Both the position numbers and the translations under genes were made by a program. Of a DNA stretch of 64,000 nt, positions 45,940 to 58,019 are shown piece after piece. Each line of letters begins with the position of its first letter. Positions within the stretch are counted from its first letter, which is position 1. The notes beneath the pieces were generated by a model, which saw nothing but the letters and a program-made list of their open reading frames with translations, was not told the origin of the DNA and searched no databases. The stretch comes from Tetragonia tetragonoides (lineage: Eukaryota; Streptophyta; Magnoliopsida; Caryophyllales; Aizoaceae): contig CM076152.1 in NCBI GenBank assembly GCA_038025085.1, positions 33,235,501 to 33,299,500 on the forward strand, in the 5' to 3' direction.

Positions 45940-46219
45940 GGGTGTGTTCTTTTCCACTTATTCTGCTTAATCAAAAAAAATCAGTGGACGGACCTTACCT
46001 TATCAGTGGGAATCACTGGCAGTACCTTACTGAATCGGTGAGAATCAGTGGTAAGACCTTACTATTAGTGAAAACCAGTGGCAGTTGCTTACTGAATCAG
46101 TGAAATCAGTGGCATGACCGTACCGAATCAGTGATAGAATCTTACCCAATTAGTGGATATCAATAGAAAACCCTATCCAATCAATAAAAATAAGTGAAAA
46201 AAGGGTAAAGAACACACCC
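45940..46219. mobile_element. Tourist-like MITE with internal AATCAGTG repeats
   Basis: The ends GGGTGTGTTCTTTTCCACTT and, read inward, GGGTGTGTTCTTTACCC are flanked by CTA (45937-45939) and TTA (46220-46222), a one-mismatch 3-bp duplication. Internal units of about 40 bp read TACTGAATCAGTGAGAATCAG. Worn relatives lie at 17700-18060. Confidence 0.72.
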
Positions 46220-46222
46220 TTA

Positions 46223-48181
46223 TACATAAACTGAACTGAATTACACCGAGCTGAATTAAAATTAAGCAGGAAAACATAGCCACACACCAACTAAATACGT
46301 CATGAGTAACATCAGGGTACACAAATTGATAGGTTACTCATGATTGATAATTTGATACTAGCTAATATAAGAATATAAATGCAACCTCGGGTCGCAACAA
46401 TTTTGTAATACAAGTGTCTCCAGGTTGTGGATGATATCATTTTATATAACACTAGAGAGTAAATAGCAAGATAAACAACATAGGTATGGATTTGGTCTGA
46501 TACGATTCGTTTTGCTTTTAGCCCACTTGTGCTTGAACAACTCAAAAGTTGGTTTTTTTCATCACTTTAGAGGAGGCAAACTTAAATAAAATGAAAATTC
46601 GACTACGAACATGAGTACAATAATCTGTGGGAAGATCTTACAATCTGTGGTAAGATTTTACAATCAGAATAAGCTCAATGATCTTGGGGCCACAACCCAC
46701 AATACCTATTTATAGGTCAGAGTCAGAGCTGTATAATTTGTAGGTCAAAACCTCAAAGTGTATTTGCTAAAGATGATATAGTCGTACGCGGTCGCTTTTG
46801 GTCTAATATACCGCGGGTAAATATTAAAAGTTCTGATAAGACGGTCTTAAACAAGTTTTCGTAGCTATAGTAACGACAAATATTGAAATCAGACATCAAT
46901 GTGTGTTGTCAACAAGGTAATGAATAATTTTCAGCTAATACAAGCATACATGAGATTACTGACGCATAAATTTCTAATTGATTGTTTGAGATTGTTGTAG
47001 TCTCATACAAGGTTTTTTTTTGTAAATTGACAATAGAGGACGAACCCGCCAACTCGCCAACGTTTTATATTGGACTGATCCACACCAATCTTACGATGTG
47101 GGACACTGAAGTCACTTATGAACCTAGCAAAACGAATGAAGTGCAAGTTGTATACATGAGGGAGGGACGCAGAGCTCACTTCTGTTTGTTCAGCGCAAGT
47201 TGCAAACAGGGAGGGACACCGATGAAAATATTGCACTGCACTGCGCGAACAAAGAAGACTGGACTATGAGAGTCTGCTGTAGGTTTCAATCCTAAGAAAA
47301 CCACTGAGATTTAGAGCGATTAAATCCAATGTTAGTAATGCAGCCAATCTGATAATTAGAAGGCTGACAAAGAGCATAACATAAAATTACAGTCCCTGTG
47401 TAACTCTGCAGGCCTCAATTATAAGCAAAGCATATGACAAAGGCATGTAATGAAATGGTGAATTTCCCCCGTTGAAATCTAACGAGGATCAGCACCACAG
47501 CCAAGATGCATTAGATTCATTATCGATTGAATCCGACAACGATCCATCAACGGTTGACAAGGATCTACGTGTTTTGAAGTTTATATACAACGAAAACATC
47601 AAAAAGTTTCATGCAAAGTTCAGGCATCCATCCCAAGTTCACCGTGGCTATATATATGTCGTAGTGTAGCTCGAATGTCCAGCTGATTCTTCTCCAGCGG
47701 GGATTAAACAGAGGCCAAGATCACTTGATTGGGAAAGTGATCAATGAATATTCCATTAAGAACAAGATCAGGAGACCAGTACATCAAAACTTTGTGCAGC
47801 AATTGTTAGATATGAAATAAGTCCTCATTAGAGTAGCATGGCTATTAGAGTAGCGCCCTTGCGATTACCTCACACAAAGAAGAGAGCTTACCTGTGCCTT
47901 GAAATATTGCAATCAGGAAGCAGGCCATTAATTGGCCTTTTATTCATTGAAGCATTAAGTTGAACCGATGATTTATGCCAATGCGTTTTGAAGTAGCTTT
48001 ACCTCATCTAGAATCTTGCTCTCAACACAAGTAGAAGAAGCTCATAAAGGTAGCAAAATACTTCAATGTACCGTGCTCAATATTTGTAATCTGAAGACGT
48101 GGAACACTCATGCTTCTCTGTATGCAAACTGCAGTCCATTAAGCCAAGCCATAGAAGGTAGGAACACAATCAGAGCCAAAT
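46223..48181. other. Intergenic DNA with LTR-remnant motifs; 3' flank of the FLIP-like gene
   Basis: Around 47070-47110, TTTATATTGGACTGATCC and GATGTGGGACAC recall worn TRIM/LTR ends. A 65-codon plus frame at 47472-47669 is acidic at its start but has no recognisable domain. The stretch from about 48000 to 48181 is the likely 3' UTR of the minus-strand gene. Confidence 0.4.
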
Positions 48182-51100
48182 TTACCCACTATTAGCCATC
48201 CCCGCTAAGTTATTGACCAGATCTTCAAGACAAGAGAACTGAGTCAAGATCTTGTCATCAAGCTCATTATAGTCATATTGATCTTGCTTCCATACAGAAA
48301 GACCATCACCCATAATTTTCAAACCATTCTGCAACAACTCCATTCCTCTACTAAATACATCAGGAAGCTTTCGCCTTTTGTTTGACTGTTGTTCACCAGC
48401 CACCTCCATTATTTCACAGCCGGCAGCCTCGAAACTGGGATATGTATTCTTCTGAAATAGCTGTCTTAGAATAAGACCATCCTTGAAAATAAGCTCAAGC
48501 TGCTCAGAGCTAGAGGCTTCTACTGCAGGAAGGGCCATTTCCTTCTCCAGAAATACCTTCAACTCGGACATAAACCTTTCCTCATTTGCATTAGTTCCTG
48601 ATTCTAGATCAAACGATAGAGCTGCCTTTGGTGGGACAAATCTCCATAGCTGGTTGCACGTTGTGCGAGCAGCAAAATAACCAAATCCAGAAATTGCTAG
48701 GTGAATGAGGGCCCAGTGTCTCTCACTCAACAACATGTGATATAACTGCCATACAGCAGCCGTCTTAACACTTTCTTCATGTTCTGCCATCTCCATGTGA
48801 CCCATGCTAGCCATGAAAGAAGCTAGAGCTGGCTTGCACTTGTGTAATTCAGAATCCTTTATAGTTGGCCCAGATATAAACATATTTTCAAGCTCAATGA
48901 TTACCTGCTCCATTTGATCGTTGCCATACAAGTGCTTTGCAGTTGAAACGATACCGAGTGCTTCACTTAAAAGCTTACAACATTTGTTCTTGATAACCCT
49001 GTCCGGGGACCTGTTATAAGTATTAATAGCTGCTAACAGGAATTTTAGTGTCTTCTTGTTGATACAAGATGCATCAATTTGCCTGCAAGGCAGCAAAAGA
49101 GAGCTTTCAATTGAAGAATTTATTTTAAACACCATACATATCTAGAAGTTTTCAAGGCATATTATAATTATCTGACAAACTAACGCAACAGGGGAAGAAA
49201 TTTTGCAGACAAGAGACTGACCAAATCTAAGCTACCACATGATTTAATCTTTGGGGGAACACAGCTAGAGATTACATAAAAGTTGCTTGTACTCTATAAA
49301 AGGATCTGCAGGGATAGAATCTAGGTTTCAGACCTTTCAATTGTCAACTTTTATGACCTGGGACTTCATCAAAATGTTTCTCCAACTTTGGGTACAGAAC
49401 TACAGATACGCATACAATTTTACATGATCTTTATATACAAAATAATTTCCCTCCAACTGACCTTAGAAAAGGAGAAGTCACCAGGATTGGACAATCATAC
49501 CCTTTTCGGCAGCTAAAAAACATACCCTGGATTATAGCTAAGGAGGCAAGGAACACTGTCCCCAACATGGATGTGAAATACCATGTGAACAGTACAAACA
49601 ACACACTTATAATATACTGTAATTATTTACAAGTGTCACAGCCAACACAGATTCCCAACACTACTGGATTATTGGTTCATTGGACCCTCAGCTAATGCAG
49701 TGTAATGCCTTAGATTAAGTGTATACCGGTCAAATTATATTGCTGAAAGATGAAAGATCTAGATGAGAAGAGATTTCACTCACATTGACTGCAAAGCAGA
49801 GCAAAGTACAAAAATTGGTGTACCGAACACATCAAAACTGCCAGAGTTCATTGAATTTTCTGTATAGTCATCAACAAAGAGAACATAGTCATCAATAATT
49901 CTTTCTGTGGAAGCAGTCCTCAACTTATCGGATAGTAGATTCAGCTGGAACCCTTCCATCAATAAAGCCACATGCATGACAGCAGACCGATTTGATCTGT
50001 CATTAGTCACAATGGACATATAAACTCGATCCACCATAGGTGGTGTACATGAAGCAAGAAGCAGAGACATGGATCTGGCCATTCTCCTCAATGCACAATG
50101 CAGAGGGAATTGTGACTCTGAACAAGCCACCATCTTGTATAATGAACAGAGTTTATCCATAACAATATTCAATGTATTGCTCTCAGCATGGCGAACAAAA
50201 AAGCACCAGAGTTCCATAACGATCTCATAGCAAAGAAAATGAGGGTGAAAGAAGTTTTCGAGTAGAAAAAGCTCCATTTCACTCCAAGCTTGACTCTTAG
50301 AGACTAATATCATAAACATCTTCAGGCCATGCAGAAAAGAACTCAACATAGGCTCCCAAGTGAGTACCAAAGTTTTACCATCACCATATGATGCGGGAAT
50401 CTTTAAAACTAAAGCAGATGAGTAAACCTCTTCATCAATCAAAACATCCAAAAACCACTGTAGCTTTCTAGTGATTTCAAGTATGACATTTTCGTCTAGA
50501 TCAAAAGAAACTTTCAGAATATCAATGAACAGGGTGACCCGACCAAGCAATAATATTCTCGCTCTAGGCATTGCTTCACAAGTCACTGAGAATATTTCAT
50601 TCAAAAAGGCCTTTTGGAAATCAGTAATATCATCTGAATGGATGGAGAGCAAGCTACTTTCAACACCAAACAGCCAATCAAGAATTTGGAGCTTCTGATC
50701 TTTATTTAGTTGTGCTGAATTTAGTAAGGACTTCAGTAAATGAAGAGATGTAGGCTTCAAGAGTTCTTCTACAGCTTCACATACGTTCTTCAGAACCATG
50801 TCTTTACCGAATTCAACTCTCAAGGTTGTAAGCAGCAAGATACAAAGAGTTGATTCCCGGTATACTGTAAATGCTTGATGTGGATACTGAGAAGATATTC
50901 TAACTGCATTGATCAGGTAAAATTTAATTGGAAGAAATACCCTCTTAGCTTCAATTACAGATACTGTCTGGTCAAGTGCGGAAAACCAATTCTCGGCTGC
51001 ACATCTCAGGGAGTCAGTGGCCAGTGAGATCAGAATCATAATGATTTCTCCTACATTGACTTTACTTGCTAACGTCCCTCTACCTAGCTGAAGCAAGGAA

Positions 51101-54100
51101 ACAACACCTTTCCATGACATATTCAGAATGGTAACCAGACTTCCACCACCATCAGCAGCTAGGGTCCCCAGTTCAGACAGCTTCTCTATTGTAGATTTGA
51201 TGAGTTGAACAACATGATGGAGATCACCTGCTCCTTCGTTAGAGCTGCTGCTATCTTTATGAATTATGTGATCATACAGATCCCAGCTTACTGCTTGTGA
51301 GTAAGCCTTGCACAGTTTCATTGCAGAATCCAGAACCAGCTCGGCCCCCTTTAATAATTCTGAGGTGAATGAATGAATTCTCTGCATGGATTCTTTGAAA
51401 TTGTCACTAGCAAACTCCAAACTGCTTTTTAAAGTAAAGGATACACATGATAATAAATAAATCCTTATAGTTCCCGAAAATATCAAACACAATATACAAT
51501 CAAATTGAATTAAACATTCAAACCATACCCAGATACATCAAAATAATAGGAAATGTACAGTGTCATCTTCATTTGCATCATTGAAAGTTGCTAGACTAGT
51601 GGTCGAGACTCAAGAGGAAGCTTCCATAACCTTATTAATTCAACAATCAAATCACAGGGTTTAGCCCAGGAAGGGGAGGATGTGGAAACAACCAAAAGGC
51701 AGCATGGTATATGAAGAGGGAATTTCAAATAAATTAGAGCATGTGGTAGTGACTTGAGTAGGTCCAGGGACTTTGGTACATCCTCAAGGGAGGTTCCGTT
51801 TATTTCTCTGAGTACATGCGGGAGGACCACTATGATGCAAGAGAGGCCAGATAACATGATTATCCAACGAGTTTAATATATAAAAAGTGGGGAAGGAAAA
51901 TTAGAAACAAAGGCATATATTTATGTGCCTAAAAAGGTGTTTATCTTATTGGATAAACAACATAGGAGGGAAGAGGCTAACACAATCCTAAACAAAGAAA
52001 TGAAGTTCAAAATATGTCACATTTTTAGCACCTTAATTTCGCATATGAAATCTTTAATCAAGTTTAGTTGCTCCAAAATGAACTTGTCAAGGGCATCCAT
52101 CATCAGCTCATCTCCCAGCGTGGGGTTTCTCACCGCCAAGGAAAAGCAAGCCACCGAAAAGTTCAGACACTCCAAGAGCAACTGCAAAATAATTTTCCAT
52201 AGATGACCGTTAACCATTGGCTAATCTCTGAGTTATAACTTGCAAGAAACAAATCGTGACTGTGGGATGGGAAACAGGACAAACAAGGTTACATTAACTA
52301 AGCTATAAGCCGATAACAGGAAAAGACCACAATATTAAGAAAATTCTAGACCATAACCAATTTAAACCAGTGAAGGTGTCCAAAAAGACAAATGAAATGC
52401 AACACGAAGGGAAGGGAATAGAATACCAAGCGAGACCTCGAAACGAATACCTGGAAAAAGAGGCTATAATGCTCTTCTTCTTGAGAATCATCAGTGGACA
52501 TAAGTGTCATTTTCAGATGCTTTGCACACCACTTGCTGGCCTACTTGTTTACAAAATGAACATGAGCACTTAATCTTCGTCTCTTAAAGTAAGAACCACT
52601 AACAGGAAAACATACCTCAGCCCCCATCATGAGAAACTTTCCCTGGCATTTGGAGTTGTCACCTTCTAGGTATTTGGCAGCCACATCCAATATTGCTTTG
52701 TTCAACATGCATTGAGACACATCCAGACATGTAAATCCTTCCCATAATGTCCAGCCAGTTGTCAAGGAGGAAACAATTACAGAATGACAAATTAAGACAA
52801 TTGAGAACCAAAAATCAAGTTAGAAAGCCAGATCAGCCTGAGAAACCTTAGATGTTTCACAATCTGCACTCTATTAGAAACACCACATACTAAGTTGGTA
52901 AACCCACATTCATGACTCTCAATTTGGAAGATGACGAATCCAGGAGAAATGATTGGATGATCCCGGACCATTGCTTCCTCCTCTCACCAAATAAAGTGGC
53001 CAGCACTTTTTTGGGGGTGAATTGGTGGGCTCCACTTTTTTTTGTTAGAGGAGGGAGCAATGGTCCAGGACCATCTAATAACTTCTCTGAATCCAGAAAT
53101 GTTTTTTTCTATTATCTGAATATGGTAGACAACAACCTTCACAATAAGTATCTGTGTGTTCTATGAAGTAAATATTTAACAAAAGATATCAGAGTACCTT
53201 TGTCCTCAGTCTTAATGATGCAAGACAAAAGTAGTATCACATTCACGAGTCATGACTAATCTCACGACCCACAGTATCACAAACATTGTACAGTGCATCC
53301 AGAAGACTTCAAAAACATTAGGGTACTCACAATCAGTCACAGGGAAACTGATAGACTCGGTGTAAAAATTCAAAACATTACAAGATCAATGCAAAAAGCA
53401 ATCAATAAGTAAAACCTATATTTCTAAAAGAAATGTCGAAGAAGAATAATGAAATCAACATTATACCTGCACAACTTGAGAGATGAGCCCATCAGGCAAG
53501 CTATCATAGTATCTTGGAACTAAACATCCTTAAAAACCCTTTGTCTGAATTATATTAATGCAAGACTTCCTCAAGATACAGGAAGTTGTTGTTCAGTTAT
53601 AAGTTGAATGACTAACAACTTAACCTAACTGGTGTACAGAAGTACAATATAGTAAATCTATCAAGAAATTAATTATGAGTGTCCAGGATTTGGGACCACT
53701 GAAGAGAAAAAAGTAGGCCCATGTTTTTCTGTATTAAGAGAGTAAAAAACATCACACCAAATGAAACAAACGGATGGCGAGAAATGAAAGCAAAGTAGGA
53801 TACTATAAGGAAATCTAGAAGAGCATCCAGGTCGAGATTGTCTGGCGGAACAGAATCCCCAAGCTTTCTGAGCAGCTGAATACGGTTTTCAACAATCTGT
53901 GATGACATACATTGTCTCCAATAAGTAACCTAAAAGATTAAAATGCACATCTACTAGCAACTATTACTGTGGAATGAACTAGCCATGACAGCCAATTAAC
54001 AATGCCAACTTTTTCTTTTATTTGTATTGTTAAGTATGGAAGAGAAGGAAAGATAGTTGTTAACGCATGAATAAGCTCAGTAAAGGATAACAGTAAAGGT

Positions 54101-55171
54101 TGGCTACATATTTAAGATGAAGTCATACACAGAATCAGGCTAGCACTAGAAGATGAAGACTGTTGATCAAGGCAACAAAGAATGTGCACTCTCCCTGAAT
54201 AAGTATGTTTGACAGTCTAATAGATGAACCACAAACAAAATTTTATACTATGATTTCTTTATGAAAATCCCACCCGCCAAATCTACGCTTTCCCTTAATT
54301 TTACCATAGAAGTATTCTACTCTTAACATTTCTTTTTGTCATTTTATTTTCCCATCTGAAAGTTGCCCCAAACGGCCAAACACATCTACATTTCTACTAG
54401 CACCTGTAAAAGGATCACAGTGTTAACTGAATGCCCGTTAGAGAAACTCACTATCATCTGCCAAACTGAAGATGATGAACCAAGAATTTTTATTTCAAAC
54501 CACAAATCGTCTGTCATACTGCTGTCATACACATTGGAAGATTAGCACAAATGTCTATTTTTTTTCACATTTAACATCCAAATTCGAATAATAAGCTACA
54601 ACAAACTGTTCTACATACTCGTACAAGTCACAATCAACCCCTATCTGACCATGAAACACTGACATTCAAGTCTGACTAACTTTTCAGTACCCAAATTTCT
54701 AACCAGCACAAAACGAAATTCCCAATTACAACACTTATTGACGGTTTAAACCTAACCTGACTCGAAAAAGTCGCAATTAGCCACCAACTGATCGATTTTT
54801 CAATACTGTCGCACTTAAACCCTAAAACCCGTCATCAATTAAATTATAGTTATATACAGCAATTTATGCACCATTAATGAGGTAAAAAGTTCACGAATAC
54901 AGACCGAAATGAATATGAAGCAGTCGAATTGCGAACAAGACAACGAATTAAAAAGAAATCGGTAACAACTTGAAGGTTTCGACGATAAATCTATGGCGGA
55001 ATTTAATCAGTAAAGTATGTAGAATAATAATAATAATAATAAATTGAAAACGTAAAATTAGCAAAGTTAAAGAGAGGATAAGATGATGAAGAAGCTTACT
55101 TCAGATGCTTTAATGGCCTCCAACAAGCTCTGTAAGTCATTGCCATTGCCACCTGAGGTTTCTCTCTCCAT
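48182..55171 (-). CDS. FLIP: Probable FLIP/FIRRM (C1orf112, DUF4487) family protein, multi-exon
   Basis: On the minus strand, coding exons with matching splice sites are: 55171-55100 (starts MERETSGGNGNDLQSLLEA), 53896-53804, 53519-53467 (tentative), 52737-52616, 52181-52032, 51829-51631, 51424-49784 and 49082-48182 (stop). The last three junctions agree in phase (2, 2). The total is about 1080 residues, mostly helical. The last exon has ERHWALIHLAISGFGYFAAR, LWRFVPPKAALSFD and NEERFMSELKVFLEKEMAL, which I recognise as the conserved C-terminal part of the C1orf112/FIRRM family. Arabidopsis FLIP of this family works with FIGNL1 to limit meiotic crossovers through RAD51/DMC1. Two junctions are unresolved: one small exon near 53200 is missing its acceptor, and exon 52032 to 51829 does not match in phase. 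The family call is from memory of the motif and is moderately sure; that a real gene lies here is much surer. Confidence 0.68.
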
Positions 55172-55338
55172 TTTCCTCTCACCTCCAAATTTCGCTCCTG
55201 TGTTTGGATTTTGTGCGCTGCGTGTTTTCCCGCCTTCTCACTTACCTTCCCTTTTATACAATAAAAAACCGGCTAATAAATTCCACTATTGAATCCCACC
55301 ATAATTAAACCTCACTTTCCCCTTAAACCCCTCACTAA
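53805..55338 (-). other. First introns and 5' flank of the FLIP-like gene
   Basis: Intron 1 is 55099-53897 (donor GAA|GTAAGC). Its acceptor is most simply ATCACAG|ATT, although an upstream TTTTAG|GTT would add about 11 codons. The stretch 55172-55338 is the short leader and core promoter, which includes CCGGCTAATAAATTCC but no clear TATA box. Confidence 0.5.
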
Positions 55339-55722
55339 CAGCTTGTTTGGTTGTTTGGTTGTATTAGTTAGATTGGAAAGGAAAAGAAATGAAAAGAAAG
55401 GAAGAGAAAGGAAAGAAAAAGAATTATGTTTCCTACCTTTGGTTGTATAAGAAGGAATTGATAGGAAAATAACATTTTTCGTTGTTTGGTTGATGGGATT
55501 TGGAAGGAACGGAAATGAATGACATTTTTAAACTCACTTTCCGTTCAAATTCCACCAATTTGAGAGAAAATGAAATTGATGAAATGATAGAAAAACTTTC
55601 CCATCATTTCATTTCCTTTCCTTTCACTTCCTTTTTATTTATAAAACCAAACATGGGAAAATTAATAGATTTCTTTTCCCTTCCTTTCCTTTCCTCTCAT
55701 TTCCTCTCTACCAAATTAGCTC
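55339..55722. mobile_element. Tourist-like MITE in the FLIP-like gene promoter
   Basis: The ends CAGCTTGTTTGGTTG and, read inward, GAGCTAATTTGGTAG are flanked by TAA at 55336-55338 and 55723-55725. The interior is largely self-complementary (GGAAAGGAAAAGAAATG against CATTTCCTTTCC). It lies 168 bp upstream of the start codon. Confidence 0.75.
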
Positions 55723-55725
55723 TAA

Positions 55726-56033
55726 TGCTCTCACCAGTCACCTACCCACCTCTCATAAAATAAGTAGAACTCGCTTAAATTCAGTCCCCCAAAAATAATA
55801 ATTGTGAGCGATATGAACCTGGTTCGGAACCATCTTTATTCTCCTCTACCACCGAACGATGATGTCGTTGCGTGAATAACATTTTTTATTATTTTTAAAA
55901 TTAAAATTATTTATTTATTTATTATTTGATAAATATAAGGTGCTAAATTTATTATTTAGGATAATTTGCGGTGATTCATTCAATTTGCTAGCTAACAACA
56001 ACAACAACAACAAATAATAATAATAACAAAACA

Positions 56034-56034
<1 letters not shown>
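55726..56034. other. Gene-free stretch
   Basis: AT-rich intergenic DNA ending in AAC/AAT trinucleotide runs. Nothing else is seen. Confidence 0.45.

Positions 56035-56084
<50 letters not shown>
56035..56084. repeat. (AAT)n microsatellite
   Basis: An AAT run of about 16 units, preceded by imperfect ACA and AAT runs from 55995. Confidence 0.95.
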
Positions 56085-56085
<1 letters not shown>

Positions 56086-56168
56086 TTTTTCTATGCAAGT
56101 GATCACATGTCACTTTTGCTCTTAACTAATGAGTCATAGTAGTCAGTGAATAAAGTAGGCTGAATGGA

Positions 56169-56338
56169 ACCGACAAGCACTTAGATGAATTGGTGAGGGG
56201 CTCTTCTAGCTTAAGCAGAGATCTCGAATTCGAGACCCTGTAAATACAGCTGTGTTAAATACTTATTGGAAGAGCTTTGCCGCCCTTGTGGTTCACCTGA
56301 CTCGGTCCGGATTCAACCGGACGGTCTCAGACCAAAAA
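56169..56338 (+). mobile_element. SINE with target duplication
   Basis: The tRNA-like head contains TTGGTGAGGGGCTC and, about 40 bases on, the B-box-like TCTCGAATTCGAGACCC. The body ends CGGACGGTCTCAGACC and an A tail. The flanks AAAGTAGGCTGAATGGA (56152-56168) and AAAGTAGGCTGGATGGA (56339-56355) are a 17-bp duplication with one mismatch. Confidence 0.85.
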
Positions 56339-56355
56339 AAAGTAGGCTGGATGGA

Positions 56356-57053
56356 GTTGTTCATAGCCAAGTACTAACAAGTGATTATTTTATTTATACA
56401 AGTGAAAACTTTTCACTTCTCATTTTTCCATTTCTGTTTCTTTTAGAAAACAGTTTTTCTTCTTATTCAAATATGATTTTCTACAAAAAACAACTATTCT
56501 ATTTTAAAAAAATAGAAAATTAATTTTTTGAAACATTATTAAATATGGCCTTAATCACTAAAGTTTAAAGTGAATTTGGTTAGCCCCATTCGGCTATTCA
56601 TAAGACAAATACAAAAATATTGATATAGAATCAACAACAAATGAAACCTCTTTCTCCTAAAAAAATCCAAGCCTTTTTTTCTCTCTCAACATCTTGAAAC
56701 TCTATAGGGTATGAAATTGGGGCTGTCATTGATCATCTACCTGTGATAAGCCCATCTTTCTACTTGATATTTTCTTTCTTTCATTGCTATTTGTCTTTTT
56801 GTTTGAATAAGTCAATAAATTTCGCTCCTATTGTGAGGTTTTAATCGCTTTTTTTAGTGAGATCTCGATCAAACCAATTGTAAGGTTAATTAGACTTCTT
56901 TTGTGAGCGAGGTTCATTTTGACTCTTTTTGTGAGGTTCATTTTTACTCATTTTGTGAGGTTCATTTCGACTCCTTTTTGTGAGGATTATCTCTCATCTT
57001 TGAAGGGACTTTTTGGTAGTTTTTGGTTTATGGAGGTCGGTGAGGTGTCCTAT
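56356..57053. other. Gene-free stretch with a short degenerate tandem repeat
   Basis: At 56904-56986, GTGAGGTTCATTTTGACTC is repeated about three times with a period of 26-28 bp. No gene was found. The stretch directly left of the CACTA element continues at 59897. Confidence 0.5.
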
Positions 57054-58019
57054 GCTCACTATAAGAAAAAAGACTTTGGGCCACCAAAACATTTGCCGCC
57101 CAAAGCCCTAATTTCGTCGCCCAAACCTGGGCGACGAAAAGACGAGATTCGGTGGGACATTGGGCGACGAAAATAATTCTGTGGCCCATTGTACACACCT
57201 TTGGGCGACGAATTCTGAAGTTTTGTGGCCCAAATGTGGGCGACGAAGTTCTTCGTTTCGTGGCCCAAACTGGTATATTGGGTGACGAAGTTTTCATTTC
57301 GTGGCCTACATTTTTATTTTTTGAAGTTCTTCATTTCGTGGCCCAAATTAATGTATTGGGCGACAAATTTCTTTGTTTCGTGGCCCATTCCTTGTCTCCT
57401 CATGCTTGTTTCATTTATTCTGTTTTTTTTTTTTTTTGTCGATATGAAATAGTGTTATACACTTGTATTAACCATAAAGAAGACAGATAACTTGAAATAA
57501 TGTAGAGTACAGTTTTATTAAAAGGCATTTCCATTACATAATCATATATGTAAAAAGAGTTTGGATACTACAAACTACAAAAAAAAAATATAAAGTAAAT
57601 GCCTATATAAGGTGTTCTCACTCTAATAAACATAGCCTTGTTCACTCATAAACAAACAATTTTTTACAAAAAACTAAATATTTTGATCTAGTCATGCATG
57701 TAGTAGAGCAGTAGAGCAGCAGAGCAGCAAATCACCAATGCAAAGTCCTGTTACCCACAATCAAATACAAAAGATTAGTAGATAAATAAACTCCACCATA
57801 GAAAAACTCAGTAAGCATCTCATATAAGGACTAGAAATCTATAGCAGAAAATGATGGAAATAAGTTGGACAGAAAAGAAAGCATCATGAAGAACCAATAA
57901 CCACTACTCAAGTGCTAGGAAAATCAATGCACAAAACATCATAATTCACTAAGGAAAACATAGAGAGCTAGGTAATATTGATTAGCATAAAGGAAAATAA
58001 ATTAAGGGAGGCAAAAATA

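Noticed and set aside
47472..47669. 65-codon plus frame with an acidic start
   Set aside because: Could be a gene fragment, but nothing supports it beyond the open frame.
55915..56106. 63-codon minus frame rich in Tyr and Leu
   Set aside because: Translation of the AAT/AAC microsatellite.
57028..57490. Several frames of 69-112 codons on both strands
   Set aside because: They are products of the regular GGGCGACGAA/GTGGCCCA repeats of the CACTA end.
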